This document shows positions 34,361 through 45,002 of a stretch of DNA of 64,000 bases, one piece after another. Both the position numbers and the translations under genes were made by a program. Location of the stretch: positions 496,001-560,000 of the forward strand of contig CBDCBO010000014.1 of the NCBI GenBank assembly GCA_965214335.1, in the 5' to 3' direction. The notes under the pieces are model-generated. The model made no database searches and had not been told where the DNA came from. It saw only the letters and a list, made by a program, of their open reading frames with translations. Origin of the DNA: Velthaea sp965214335. Its GTDB lineage: Bacteria > Vulcanimicrobiota > Vulcanimicrobiia > Vulcanimicrobiales > Vulcanimicrobiaceae. Positions within the stretch are counted from its first letter, which is position 1, and the number at the start of each line of letters is the position of its first letter.

Positions 34361-35748
34361 AGCGCCACCGGATAGAACGGCTGCGATTTGACGAACGCGC
34401 CGCTGCCCGCTTCACCGACGAAACTCGCGTCGCGGACGATCGCTCGTCCACGCGAGAAAACGTGACGCGCTTTGCCTTTCACTGCCAGCCCTTCAAAGAT
34501 ATTGTTGTCGACGTTCATATGGTGACTCTGCGCCGAAATCGTGCGCTCGACCGTCGGATCCCAAATGACGACATCGGCATCCGAGCCGATCGCGATCGTT
34601 CCTTTTCGCGGGAAAAGACCGAAGAGTTTGGCAGCGTTGGTCGAGACGAGCGAAACAAAGTGGTTGATGCCGATGACGCCCGCGTTGTAACCGTAGTGCC
34701 AAAGGATGACGAACCGGTCCTCGATCGTCGGCGCGCCGTTGGGAATTTTGGAAAAGTCGTTGCGGCCCAACTCTTTTTGACCGCAATTATTGAACGAACA
34801 GTGGTCGCTGCCGAACGTCTGCAGCTCGAAATTCTTGAGCTTGCGCAGCAACACGCTTTGGTTCCATTTCGGCCGCAGCGGCGGCGACATGACGTAATTC
34901 GCGCCGGCGAAGTCGGGCCGATCGTAGTCGTCTTCGGAGCACACGAGATACTGCGGACAGGTCTCGCCGTAAATTGCCAACCCGCGTTTACGGCCGTCGC
35001 TGATCGCGTCGGCCGCCATCGCGCTCGAAACATGCACGACGTACAGCGGCGCGCCGGCTACTTCGGCCAGGCGAATCGCCCGATGCGTAGCCTCGCCTTC
35101 GAGTTCCACCGGCCGGGTGAGCGCGTGCCATTTCGGCTCGGTGTGGCCTTCGGCCAGTGCGTCCTTGGTGGTCACCTCGATCACGTCGCCGTTCTCGGCG
35201 TGAACTTGCACCAAACCGCCAAACTTCTTGGCCGCTTTGAGCACCTTGAAGATCGTCTCATCGTCGACTTGCAAGATATGTTTGTAGGCCATGAAGACTT
35301 TGAATGAATTCACGCCTTCGCGCTCGATCATGGTCTGAATCTCAGCGATCGTTTCGTCGCGACCGTCGGCGATGGTCAGATGAAACGCATAATCAATGAC
35401 CGCTTTACCGGCAGCCTTTTTCTTCCACGTGGCGAGCGCGTTGGCCAGCGAATCGCCCTTGGTGTGGAGCGCGAAATCGACGATGCTCGTCGTGCCGCCG
35501 AGCGCCGCCGCAATCGTGCCGGTCGCAAAATCGTCGGCTGTCGTCGTGCCGCCGAACGGCATGTCGAGGTGCGTATGCGGATCGATCCCGCCGGGGAAAA
35601 CGTAGCAGCCCGTCGCGTCGACCGACGTGTGCCCGGCAGCATCGAGCGCGTTGCCGAGCGCGGCGATCTTGCCGTCTTCCATGAGCACGTCGGCTTGCAT
35701 CACGTCGGTCGCGGTGACGACCGTCCCGCCGCGAATAATCGTTCCGAT
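34357..35748 (-). CDS. pydB: Dihydropyrimidinase (hydantoinase), apparent ATC start
   Basis: Cyclic amidohydrolase opening dihydrouracil/dihydrothymine or hydantoins. Metal ligands: PHTHLDM, the bridging Lys in NSFKVFMAY, His in QVHAEN and YVVHVSS, and Asp in FGSDHCSF. The conserved first strand (GTIIRGGTVVTATD) lies upstream of the first standard start codon (GTG 35703). The only start that fits is ATC at 35748, 7 nt after AAAGGAG at 35756-35762. An in-frame stop at 35761-35763 excludes anything earlier. From ATC the length is 463 residues, normal for the family; from GTG it would be 448 with a missing strand. It is either a rare non-AUG start or a sequence error. Confidence 0.9.
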   Translation of the reverse strand: MGTIIRGGTVVTATDVMQADVLMEDGKIAALGNALDAAGHTSVDATGCYVFPGGIDPHTHLDMPFGGTTTADDFATGTIAAALGGTTSIVDFALHTKGDSLANALATWKKKAAGKAVIDYAFHLTIADGRDETIAEIQTMIEREGVNSFKVFMAYKHILQVDDETIFKVLKAAKKFGGLVQVHAENGDVIEVTTKDALAEGHTEPKWHALTRPVELEGEATHRAIRLAEVAGAPLYVVHVSSAMAADAISDGRKRGLAIYGETCPQYLVCSEDDYDRPDFAGANYVMSPPLRPKWNQSVLLRKLKNFELQTFGSDHCSFNNCGQKELGRNDFSKIPNGAPTIEDRFVILWHYGYNAGVIGINHFVSLVSTNAAKLFGLFPRKGTIAIGSDADVVIWDPTVERTISAQSHHMNVDNNIFEGLAVKGKARHVFSRGRAIVRDASFVGEAGSGAFVKSQPFYPVAL

Positions 35749-35765
35749 ACAGCTTCTCCTTTACG

Positions 35766-36110
35766 TTACGCCGGCCGCACCGACGTTTGCAAAAACGTCT
35801 TACTGGCACTGATGACTTCGTCGTGCAGCCGGGTCGCATACAGTTCGGCAACCTCGAGATTCGCCGTCGCGACGATACCGCTGCCGAAAAAATCGACTTC
35901 TTTGGCCTTGAGCTGGGCATCACGCAAACTCAAGCCGACAATGCTCATCAGGCCGCCGATCACGTCGTCGAATGAATGGCAACTGCAGTTGTGCACGACG
36001 GTATGGTACAGCGGCATCGGCTGTTGCGCCGGGCGCAACTCTTCGATCGTGCGCGTTTTGAGCGGCTGCCGTGGAATTTTGGGCGGCGGCGGTGCGGTTC
36101 GCTTCTCCAT
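35766..36110 (-). CDS. ClpS-like domain protein within the pyrimidine operon
   Basis: 114 residues from ATG 36110, which overlaps the preA stop (TAATG). After a Pro-rich N-terminus the sequence YHTVVHNCSCHSFDDVIGG, then ATANLEVAELYATRLHDEV, follows the ClpS fold (compare ClpS: YKVILVNDDYTPMEFV and FTAEVAETKV). Of the N-degron pocket residues only Asn is kept (NC instead of ND), and the pocket His is replaced by Asp (KEVDFFG). Canonical N-end binding is therefore doubtful. It is locked between preA and dihydropyrimidinase genes, so an accessory role in this pathway, for instance enzyme turnover or assembly, is inferred. Confidence 0.7.
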   Translation of the reverse strand: MEKRTAPPPPKIPRQPLKTRTIEELRPAQQPMPLYHTVVHNCSCHSFDDVIGGLMSIVGLSLRDAQLKAKEVDFFGSGIVATANLEVAELYATRLHDEVISASKTFLQTSVRPA

Positions 36111-37372
36111 TAGACGCTTTGCGCCGGAACGAGCGAGCGGTCCCGCCATGTCGTCGCGCGGCTGCCGTCATCGACGCGCACCATCGTGATGCAGTCCTCG
36201 ACCGGGCACACCATCTGGCACAAATTGCAGCCCACGCAGTGTTCGGAATCGACCACCAGCGTCGTCTCACCGGACGGGTCGCGCAGCCGGTCGATGCACT
36301 GGTGCGCGGCATCCTCGCAGGCGATATAGCATTTGTTGCAGTTGATGCACGACAACGGATCGATGCTTGCGACAATCCGGTAGTCGAGGCTGAGGTCGTT
36401 CCAATCACCAAAGCGCGGCACGCTCTGGCCGACGATTTCGCGCGCCGAACCGACGCCGCGCTCATCGAGATAATTGGAAAGCCCGTCGATCATGTCTTCA
36501 ACGATCCCAAAGCCATGATGCATCACCGACGTGCACACTTGCACCGTGCTCGAACCCATGAGCATGAACTCGGCGGCATCCTTCCACGTCGCGATGCCGC
36601 CGATGCCGCTGATCGGTAAGTCGATCTGCGCGTCGCGCGCACAATCGGCAACCATGTTGAGCGCGATCGGCTTCACGGCCGGACCGCAGTAGCCCCCGTG
36701 CGCCCCGCGGCCGTCGACGTGGGGAATCGGATTCCACGAGTCGAGATCGACGCCGATGAGGCTGTTGATCGTATTGATCATGCTGATGGCATGCGCGCCG
36801 CCGCGCTTGGCGGCGCGGGCCGCCACGCGCACGTCGGTGATGTTGGGCGTCAACTTAACGATCACCGGAACGCGCGACACTTCGACCACCCAGCGCGTAC
36901 ACAACTCGATGAGCTCGGGATCTTGGCCGACCGCCGAACCCATGCCGCGTTCGGACATTCCGTGCGGACAGCCGAAATTCAACTCGAACCCATCGACGCC
37001 GACGGCCTGTACCGTATTTACCAGGTCGTGCCAGCGCTCGCGCTTCATCTCCATCATGAGCGATGCAACGATGGCGCGATCGGGGAAAGCCGCCTTACAT
37101 TCCGCGATTTCGCGCAGGTTATCGGCGAGCGGCCGATCCGTGATGAGCTCGATATTGTTCATCCCGACCATGCGACCCGTACCGTAACCGATACCGGCGA
37201 AGCGCGACGTCACATTGACGATCGGATCGCCCAGCGTCTTCCACACCGCGCCGCCCCAGCCGGCCTTGAACGCCCGCATCACCTGATAACCGCTATTCGT
37301 CGGCGGTGCCGATGCGAGCCAAAACGGATTGGGCGACCGGATACCCGCCAGATCGATCGAGAGATCGGCCAT
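36110..37372 (-). CDS. preA: NAD-dependent dihydropyrimidine dehydrogenase, subunit PreA
   Basis: 420 residues. An N-terminal FMN-binding TIM barrel related to dihydroorotate dehydrogenase (NPFWLASAPPTNSGYQVMRA near 15, NFGCPHGMSERGMGSAVGQD near 132) is followed by a ferredoxin domain with two 4Fe-4S motifs: CINCNKCYIAC near 339 and CVGCNLCQMVCPVEDC near 378. With PreT it reduces uracil and thymine with NADH. It overlaps preT by one base (TAATG) and the ClpS-like gene by one base, so all are co-translated. Confidence 0.95.
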   Translation of the reverse strand: MADLSIDLAGIRSPNPFWLASAPPTNSGYQVMRAFKAGWGGAVWKTLGDPIVNVTSRFAGIGYGTGRMVGMNNIELITDRPLADNLREIAECKAAFPDRAIVASLMMEMKRERWHDLVNTVQAVGVDGFELNFGCPHGMSERGMGSAVGQDPELIELCTRWVVEVSRVPVIVKLTPNITDVRVAARAAKRGGAHAISMINTINSLIGVDLDSWNPIPHVDGRGAHGGYCGPAVKPIALNMVADCARDAQIDLPISGIGGIATWKDAAEFMLMGSSTVQVCTSVMHHGFGIVEDMIDGLSNYLDERGVGSAREIVGQSVPRFGDWNDLSLDYRIVASIDPLSCINCNKCYIACEDAAHQCIDRLRDPSGETTLVVDSEHCVGCNLCQMVCPVEDCITMVRVDDGSRATTWRDRSLVPAQSV

Positions 37373-38685
37373 TATGCCGCCACGTTCCCCAGCGTCGCGT
37401 TAACATGCGCCGCAACGTTCTTGCCGTGTTGCGCGGCAACGACGACCATGGCGTCGGTCATGCCGCTGCGAAAAATGCAGTCGCCGGCGGCATAAACGCG
37501 CGGGTTCGATGTTTGCAGCTGCTCGTTGACGACCGGCACACCGCGTTCTTGACGCACGCCGAAAGCGGCGAACAACGCCGCTAACTTCGATTGGCCGATC
37601 GCGCGAATGACGGTATCGACTTCGACCGTCTCATGCGTCCCGGGTACGGCGATCGGCACGCCGTCGATGACCATCGTTTGCGCGAACGTCATCGACGTCA
37701 CCGCGCCGTCCACTCCGTCGATCCGGACCGGCATCCGGTGAAACCGCAACGCCACGCCCTCGCCGCGCGCGAACGCGATCTCGAACGGATACGCGGTCAT
37801 TTCCGTCGATCCGCGACGGTACCACATCGTTACGAATTCGGCGCCCAGCCGGCGCGACGTCGTGGCCGCGTCGATGGCCGTGTTTCCCGCGCCGATCACC
37901 GCTACGCGTTGTCCCAGCGCGATCGGGCGGCCGAATTTGGCGCGTTCGATCAGCACTAACGCGTCCTCGACGCCGCGCAACGATTCGCCGGGAACGCCGA
38001 GCTGCGGCACGGCTCCCATGCCGATGGCAAGCACGACGGCATCGTAGTGCGCGAGCAGTGTGTCGGGCGTCGTTTCTTCATCTGCGCCGACGCTCACGCC
38101 GGTTCGAATCTCGACGCCGAGCCGGACGATTTGCGCTGCTTCCCAGCGCGCGACTTCAACCGGCAAGCGGAACGGAACGATGCCGTACGTGTTCAAGCCG
38201 CCGGCTTCCGCGCGTCGTTCGAAGAGCGTCACGGCATGACCGGCGCGCGCCAAATCGCGGGCCGCGGACAATCCGGCCGGACCAGCGCCGACGATCGCGA
38301 CGCGCTTGCCGGTAGCGGCGCCGGCTACGAAGAGGTCGCGGTCGTTGGCCATGAGCCAGTCGATGGCGTAGCGCTGGAGGTCGCCGATTCGGATCGGCGC
38401 CGAATCGGGCGCGTATACGCATGCGCCTTCACACAATTCGGCGGTCGGGCAAACGCGCGCGCAACTGGCGCCCAGCGGGTTTGCCGTGAGGATCGTGCGA
38501 GCGCTCCCCAGCATGTTGTCCGTCGCGATCTTTTTGATGAAGGCCGGGATGTCGATGCCGGTCGGACACGCGGCGATACATGGCGCGTCGTAGCACGATA
38601 AGCAGCGGTTCGCCTCGATCAGCGCTTCCATGCGGGAGAGCGGGGCGCTTACCGGCGCACCGAGCGACAACTCTTCCAAGCTCAC
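37372..38685 (-). CDS. preT: NAD-dependent dihydropyrimidine dehydrogenase, subunit PreT
   Basis: 437 residues, GTG start at 38685. The N-terminal Cys-rich module binds 4Fe-4S clusters (CLSCYDAPCIAACPTG near 28, CARVCPTAELCEGAC near 75). Two dinucleotide folds follow: VAIVGAGPAGLSAARDLAR near 130 for FAD and VAVIGAGNTAIDAA near 267 for NAD(P). This is the glutamate-synthase-small-subunit-like architecture of PreT. It opens the operon preT-preA-clpS-like-pydB-pydC and lies head to head with the molybdenum hydroxylase genes, 82 bases away. Confidence 0.95.
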   Translation of the reverse strand: MSLEELSLGAPVSAPLSRMEALIEANRCLSCYDAPCIAACPTGIDIPAFIKKIATDNMLGSARTILTANPLGASCARVCPTAELCEGACVYAPDSAPIRIGDLQRYAIDWLMANDRDLFVAGAATGKRVAIVGAGPAGLSAARDLARAGHAVTLFERRAEAGGLNTYGIVPFRLPVEVARWEAAQIVRLGVEIRTGVSVGADEETTPDTLLAHYDAVVLAIGMGAVPQLGVPGESLRGVEDALVLIERAKFGRPIALGQRVAVIGAGNTAIDAATTSRRLGAEFVTMWYRRGSTEMTAYPFEIAFARGEGVALRFHRMPVRIDGVDGAVTSMTFAQTMVIDGVPIAVPGTHETVEVDTVIRAIGQSKLAALFAAFGVRQERGVPVVNEQLQTSNPRVYAAGDCIFRSGMTDAMVVVAAQHGKNVAAHVNATLGNVAA

Positions 38686-38767
38686 CTCACCAAAAGAAGT
38701 ACCGAGGATAGCGCGAACGGGCCGATGGGCGCAAGAGCACTTCCGGCGCTACCCGAAGAGTGTGCGC

Positions 38768-40212
<1,445 letters not shown>

Positions 40213-40216
<4 letters not shown>

Positions 40217-42393
40217 CGCTCATCGGTGCATCGGTCGCCCGGCCGGATGCGCGCGACAAAGTAACCGGCGCCGCCCAGTATCCCGCCGATCTCGTTCGCC
40301 CCGGCATGGCGCACTGCAAAGCGGTATTCGCCGGGCGCGTGCACGCCCGCATCCTGCACATCGAGACGCGGCGTGCACGCGCGCTGCCCGGCGTGCTGGC
40401 CGTTTTGACGGCAGCCGATGTCCCCTTCAATCGCTACGGTCTGATCGAGAGCGACCAGGAAGTGTTGTGCAGCGAACGCGTGCGCTACACGGGCGACCGG
40501 GTCGCGCTGGTGGTCGCGACGACGCCTGAAATCGCCCAAGCCGCGGCCGCGCTCGTGGAGGTCGCCTTCGAAGACTTGCCCGCGGTCACCGACGCGCTGG
40601 CGGCGCTGCAACCCGATGCCCCGCTCGTGCACGGGCACCGCGACAGCAACGTGCTGCTGCACCAGATAATTCGCAAAGGCGATATCGAGCGCGGTTTCGC
40701 CGAAGCCGACGTCGTGCTCGAAGGCACGTTCACGACCTCCTGGCAAGAGCACGCGTATCTTCAACCTGATGCGGCGATCGCGTATTACGAAGGCGCCGCA
40801 CTCGTGGTCGAAACCGCCGGTCAGTGGCTGCACGAGGATCGCCGCCAACTCGCCGCCATGCTCGGGCTCCGTGAAGACGCGCTGATCGTGCGCTACGCCA
40901 AAATCGGCGGCGCGTTCGGCGGCCGCGAAGATCTTTCGGTGCAGACGCTCGTCGCGCTCGCGACCTGGAAACTACAGCGGCCGACGGCGATTGTGTGGAG
41001 CCGTGAAGAAGCGATCGTCGGCCATCACAAGCGCCACCCGTTTCACATCACGACGCGCTGGGGCGCGAAGCGCGACGGCACCATCGTCGCGGTCCAAACG
41101 CGCAGCGTCGCCGACGGCGGCGCCTACGCGTCGACGAGCGTCGAAGTCATCAAGTGCGCGGCGATTTTCGCGCACGGACCGTATCGCGTTGCGAATGTTG
41201 CGACCGACGGCTACGTCACGTACACCAACAATGTGCCGAGCGGCGCGTTTCGCGGGTTCGGCACGCCGCAAGCGCACTGGGCCGCCGAATCGATGATTAC
41301 GCGGATCGCACATGCCCTCGCGATCGACCCGGTTACCATTCGGCGGATGAATCTGTACCGCGAAGGTGACACGGAAGCGACCCAGAGCGTATTGCCACCC
41401 GGCGTTAGCGCGGTGCCGGTGTTGGAGCGCTGCGCACAGGAGGCGCGGTTGCGCCGGCGTGCGAGTGCGCGGACCGCTGCCGGCTCAAACAAACGACGCG
41501 GGTTCGGCATCGCATGCGGCATGAAAAATGTCGGCTACTCGTTCGGCTTTCCGGAGCAATCGACGGCGACGGTGGAGCTTATCGGCACGACCCGGATCGA
41601 ACGCGCCGTCATCCGCGCCGGAGTCGCCGACGTCGGCCAAGGCGTCGCGCTCATCTTGCGCCAGATCGCCGCCGAAACGCTCGATCTGCCGCTGTGTACC
41701 GTCGCGCTCGTGCACGAAGATAGCGCACTTGCGCCCAACGCCGGCTCCGCTTCGGCCTCGCGCTTGACGTTCATGGCCGGTCGCGCCGTGCACGATGCGG
41801 CCGCCGCGGCGCGGGCCAACTTTTTCGCCGGCAAAGGCGGTAACGCGACCGTGCAATTTCGTCCCAAGGCGACGACGCCGCTCGATCCCGTAACGGGCGC
41901 GGGCGATCCGAATTATTGTTACGGCTATGTCGCACAAGCCGTTGAAGTTGAAGTCGACATCACGACGGGCGTTACCGAAGTGCTGCGCATCATCAGCGTG
42001 CACGATGTCGGCCGCGCGATCAATCGGCAACAGATCGAGGGCCAAATCGAAGGCTGCTTAGCCCAGGCCGTCGGCTACGCGCTGACCGAGAACTTCCTAA
42101 CGCGCAACGGCACGATGCTCACCCCGCACTTTAGCACCTATCTGCTGCCGACCACATTGGACATGCCGACCGATATCGTGCCGATCATCATGGAACTGGC
42201 CGATCCGGCCGGCCCGTACGGTGCGCGCGGCATGTCCGAGATGCCGCTGGTGCCGTTTGCACCGGCCGTCGCGGCCGCGATTCACGACGCCGTCGGCGTT
42301 TGGGTCAGCGATCTACCGATGACGCCCGAGCGCGTGCTGCATGCGATCGAATCCGCCCGCGAACACCTTACACCTGCCGCCGCGCTGTTATAA
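40213..42393 (+). CDS. Molybdenum hydroxylase large subunit, probable purine (xanthine/hypoxanthine) dehydrogenase
   Basis: 726-residue molybdopterin-binding subunit, slightly shorter than XdhA/XdhB-type large subunits (750-790). Recognisable parts are YTGDRVALVVA near 94, the cofactor segment KIGGAFGGREDL near 232, SGAFRGFGTPQAHWAAE near 342 and the catalytic Glu in YGARGMSEMPLVP near 677. It pairs with the fused FAD/FeS subunit. In a cluster that carries the whole urate-to-allantoate route, oxidation of hypoxanthine and xanthine to urate is the most economical role. No XdhC-type chaperone gene is seen. Confidence 0.87.
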
Positions 42394-42550
42394 CGATGTG
42401 CCGAACGGCCTTGTCGGCGGTCGGCCGCGCGTACGCCGGATCTTCCGGCGCGACGCAAACGGCGCCATTGTCGGCTTTGTGCGCCGGCGTGAAGGTCACG
42501 ACTTCGTTCTCAAGCGCGCGCGTTAGAACGCCGGTCATCGGTGGAAGGGC

Positions 42551-42928
42551 TTACTTTTCGCTTCCGCGCCGGCGCATGAACGATTGCACCTCGCGTCGCA
42601 GGGCGCTGCCCAGTTCGACGAACACCGCGCCGTACGCATACGTATCGGCTTCAACGGCATACCGGCTGGACGCGAGCGCTAAGCGCGCCGTCACCGGTTC
42701 GAACATTGCTTGGTTCGGCCGGCGCGGATCGAAGGGGAGCCAGAATGAGGCCACGATTCCGTCGGTGCCCAACAGATTCTCCGTTGCGGCAAAGCCAATG
42801 CCGTTCTCGCTGATATCCTTGATCTCTGCCGCAAAATTGCGCTTGCCGTTCGCGACGGTGATCAAGGCCGGAATACAGACCCTGACCCGTTGCCAGTTTC
42901 GCTGTAGCACCAAGGCCGGTGTGGACAT
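42551..42928 (-). CDS. PilZ domain protein
   Basis: 125 residues from ATG 42928 (MSTPALVLQRNWQRVRV); TTG 42979 would give 142. Cyclic di-GMP-binding marks are the Arg pair in RNWQR and the downstream DISENGIGFA loop, in place of (D/N)xSxxG. A single PilZ domain with no output partner suggests a diffusible effector, and the window encodes two c-di-GMP enzymes. It separates the molybdenum hydroxylase genes from the purine deaminase gene and has no obvious link to either. Confidence 0.82.
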   Translation of the reverse strand: MSTPALVLQRNWQRVRVCIPALITVANGKRNFAAEIKDISENGIGFAATENLLGTDGIVASFWLPFDPRRPNQAMFEPVTARLALASSRYAVEADTYAYGAVFVELGSALRREVQSFMRRRGSEK

Positions 42929-43059
42929 CGAGAGATGAGCGTCCTTTACAGGCAAATCGTTACTTGGGTTCTTCGGCAATGCTGCCGGGAAACATTAACC
43001 ACCGTGGGCCACCGGGCGACATGCGGTGCGGTGAGTACCATCTGGCTGACGCATACGCC

Positions 43060-44400
43060 CTAAGCGCACAGCGCGCGCGAACACGCGTTATGTTCCGCGA
43101 TGAGGGCCGGCAAATCGACGCCGAGCAGTTCGCCGCCGGCAATGCGCACCACGCCGTTGATGACGCTAAGATCGACGCCCGCTGGGGCGGTAAAGACGAG
43201 CGCCGCGAGCGGATCGTGCACGGCCGCACCGGCCATGCCCAGCGTATCAATCCGGATGCCGATAACATCGGCGGCGAAGCCCGGCGCGAGTGCGCCCACA
43301 TCGTCGCGGCCCAATACCGCGGCGCCGCCGCGCGTGGCGAGGCGCAACGCCGCGCGCGCCGATAGTGCGCCGGCATCGCCGCCGACCCGCTGTAAGAGCA
43401 TCGCCGCGCGCGCTTCGCCCAGCAGGTTCGACGCGTCGTTCGAAGCTGAGCCGTCGACGCCGAGACCAACGCGCATACCACTTGACGTCATCGCAGCGAG
43501 CGGCGCGATGCCGGACCCTAAGCGCATGTTGGAATTCGGACAGTGCGCGGCACCCGTCCGCGTTCGGCCCAGCCGCGTGATCTCCGCCGGCGCAAGATGC
43601 ACCATGTGCGCGTGCCAGACATCCGGACCGACCCAACCGAGATCTTCGGCGAGTTCCACCGGTCGCCGGCCATAGCGTTCGACGCAAAACCGTTGTTCGT
43701 CCAGCGTTTCGCACAGATGCGTATGCAGATGAACGCCGTACGTCCGGGCGAGTGCGGCGCTCTCGCGCATCAACTCCGGCGACACGGAAAAAGGCGAGCA
43801 TGGCGCGAGCACGATGCGGGTCATCGCCAAGCGGCTCGCGTCGTGAAACGTCTCAATTACACGCTGCGAATCGCGCAAGATGGCGAGCTCGTCTTCGACC
43901 ACGCGATCGGGTGGCAATCCGCCGCGCGAGTGCCCGATCGACATCGAACCACGCGCGGCGTGGAAGCGCAAACCAAGCGTGCGAGCCACGTCGATCTGAT
44001 CGTCGAGCGACGTACCCGGCGGCCAGAGGTAGGTGTGATCGCTTGCGGTAGTGCAGCCCGATAGCAGCAACTCCGCTATCGCAACGGCCGTACTCGCGCG
44101 CATTGCCCGCGCGTCGATGCGCGCCCAGATCGGATAGAGCGTCGCGAGCCAGTTGAAAAGTCCGGCGTCCTGCGCGCCCGGAATTGCGCGCGTCAATGTT
44201 TGGGTAAAGTGATGATGGGTGTTGATCAAGCCCGGCAGGACGACCAGATTGCGCGCGTCGATAATGCGGTCGGCGGTTTGCGGCAGTTCGGCCGCCGGGC
44301 CAACCGCCGCGATCGCACGATCCGCGATGAGAATGGAACCGTCACGGATCTCACTGCCGGCATCATCGAAGGTCGCAACGAGCGCCGCGCCGCGGATCAA
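43060..44400 (-). CDS. (8-oxo)guanine deaminase, amidohydrolase superfamily
   Basis: 446 residues from TTG 44400, with AGGAC five bases upstream. Metal ligands of the ATZ/TRZ group are present: NTHHHF near residue 61, HTHLCE near 226, WHAHMVHL near 262, and Asp in GLGVDGSASND near 313. The TTASDHTYLWPPG segment is typical of 8-oxoguanine deaminases, which yield urate from 8-oxoguanine; guanine or related aminated purines are alternatives. The gene starts only 26 bases from the divergent uraD. Confidence 0.85.
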   Translation of the reverse strand: MIRGAALVATFDDAGSEIRDGSILIADRAIAAVGPAAELPQTADRIIDARNLVVLPGLINTHHHFTQTLTRAIPGAQDAGLFNWLATLYPIWARIDARAMRASTAVAIAELLLSGCTTASDHTYLWPPGTSLDDQIDVARTLGLRFHAARGSMSIGHSRGGLPPDRVVEDELAILRDSQRVIETFHDASRLAMTRIVLAPCSPFSVSPELMRESAALARTYGVHLHTHLCETLDEQRFCVERYGRRPVELAEDLGWVGPDVWHAHMVHLAPAEITRLGRTRTGAAHCPNSNMRLGSGIAPLAAMTSSGMRVGLGVDGSASNDASNLLGEARAAMLLQRVGGDAGALSARAALRLATRGGAAVLGRDDVGALAPGFAADVIGIRIDTLGMAGAAVHDPLAALVFTAPAGVDLSVINGVVRIAGGELLGVDLPALIAEHNACSRALCA

Positions 44401-44426
44401 GAGTGTCCTGATGTGAGCCGTTCCTC

Positions 44427-44933
44427 ATGACGCTCGACGCACTCAACGTCGCCGACGAGACCGCCTTCGTCGCGGCGCTTGGCTTCATCTTTGAACATTC
44501 GCCCTGGGTCGCCGCGCGCACGTGGCCGCAGCGACCCTTCCCGACCAGCGCGGCACTCCATCGGGCGATGTGCGGCGTTGTGGCGGCCGCCACGAGCGAC
44601 GAACAGTTGGCGCTCATTCGCGCGCACCCGGACTTAGTGGGCCAGGCTGCGCGCGCCGGGACGCTGTCGCCGGCGTCGACTCGGGAACAAGCTGCGGCCG
44701 GGTTAGACCGGCTCGCTCCCGCCGACGTGCGCACGTTCCTCACACTCAACCGTGCCTATCGGGACCGCTTCGGTTTTCCGTTTATCGTATGCGTGCGCGA
44801 ACATACCAGAGACGCGATCGTCAGCGGTCTGCGATCGCGTCTAAGCAACGATCTGCGGCAAGAAATGCACGCGGCGCTGGCCGAAATCGAGAAGATCGCC
44901 CGGCTGCGTCTCAACGATACCCTGCACGTCTAA
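44427..44933 (+). CDS. uraD: OHCU decarboxylase
   Basis: 168 residues. It catalyses decarboxylation of 2-oxo-4-hydroxy-4-carboxy-5-ureidoimidazoline to S-allantoin, third step of urate breakdown. Diagnostic motifs: catalytic His in IRAHPDLVGQAA near residue 66, FLTLNRAYRDRFGFPFIVCV near 109 and the following EHTRDAI. The length is typical. Divergent from the (8-oxo)guanine deaminase gene with 26 bases between start codons. Confidence 0.94.
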   Translation: MTLDALNVADETAFVAALGFIFEHSPWVAARTWPQRPFPTSAALHRAMCGVVAAATSDEQLALIRAHPDLVGQAARAGTLSPASTREQAAAGLDRLAPADVRTFLTLNRAYRDRFGFPFIVCVREHTRDAIVSGLRSRLSNDLRQEMHAALAEIEKIARLRLNDTLHV

Positions 44934-45002
44934 GATCGCTTTCGTACTTTCCGAACGGAACACGTCCACGAAGTACGGCTGCGACGTGTTTCGTCTAGCG
45001 GG

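Noticed and set aside
32951..34375. 474-residue plus-strand open frame
   Set aside because: Lies opposite the beta-ureidopropionase gene and crosses the DUF6314 gene in another frame; Arg/His-rich, no recognisable motif.
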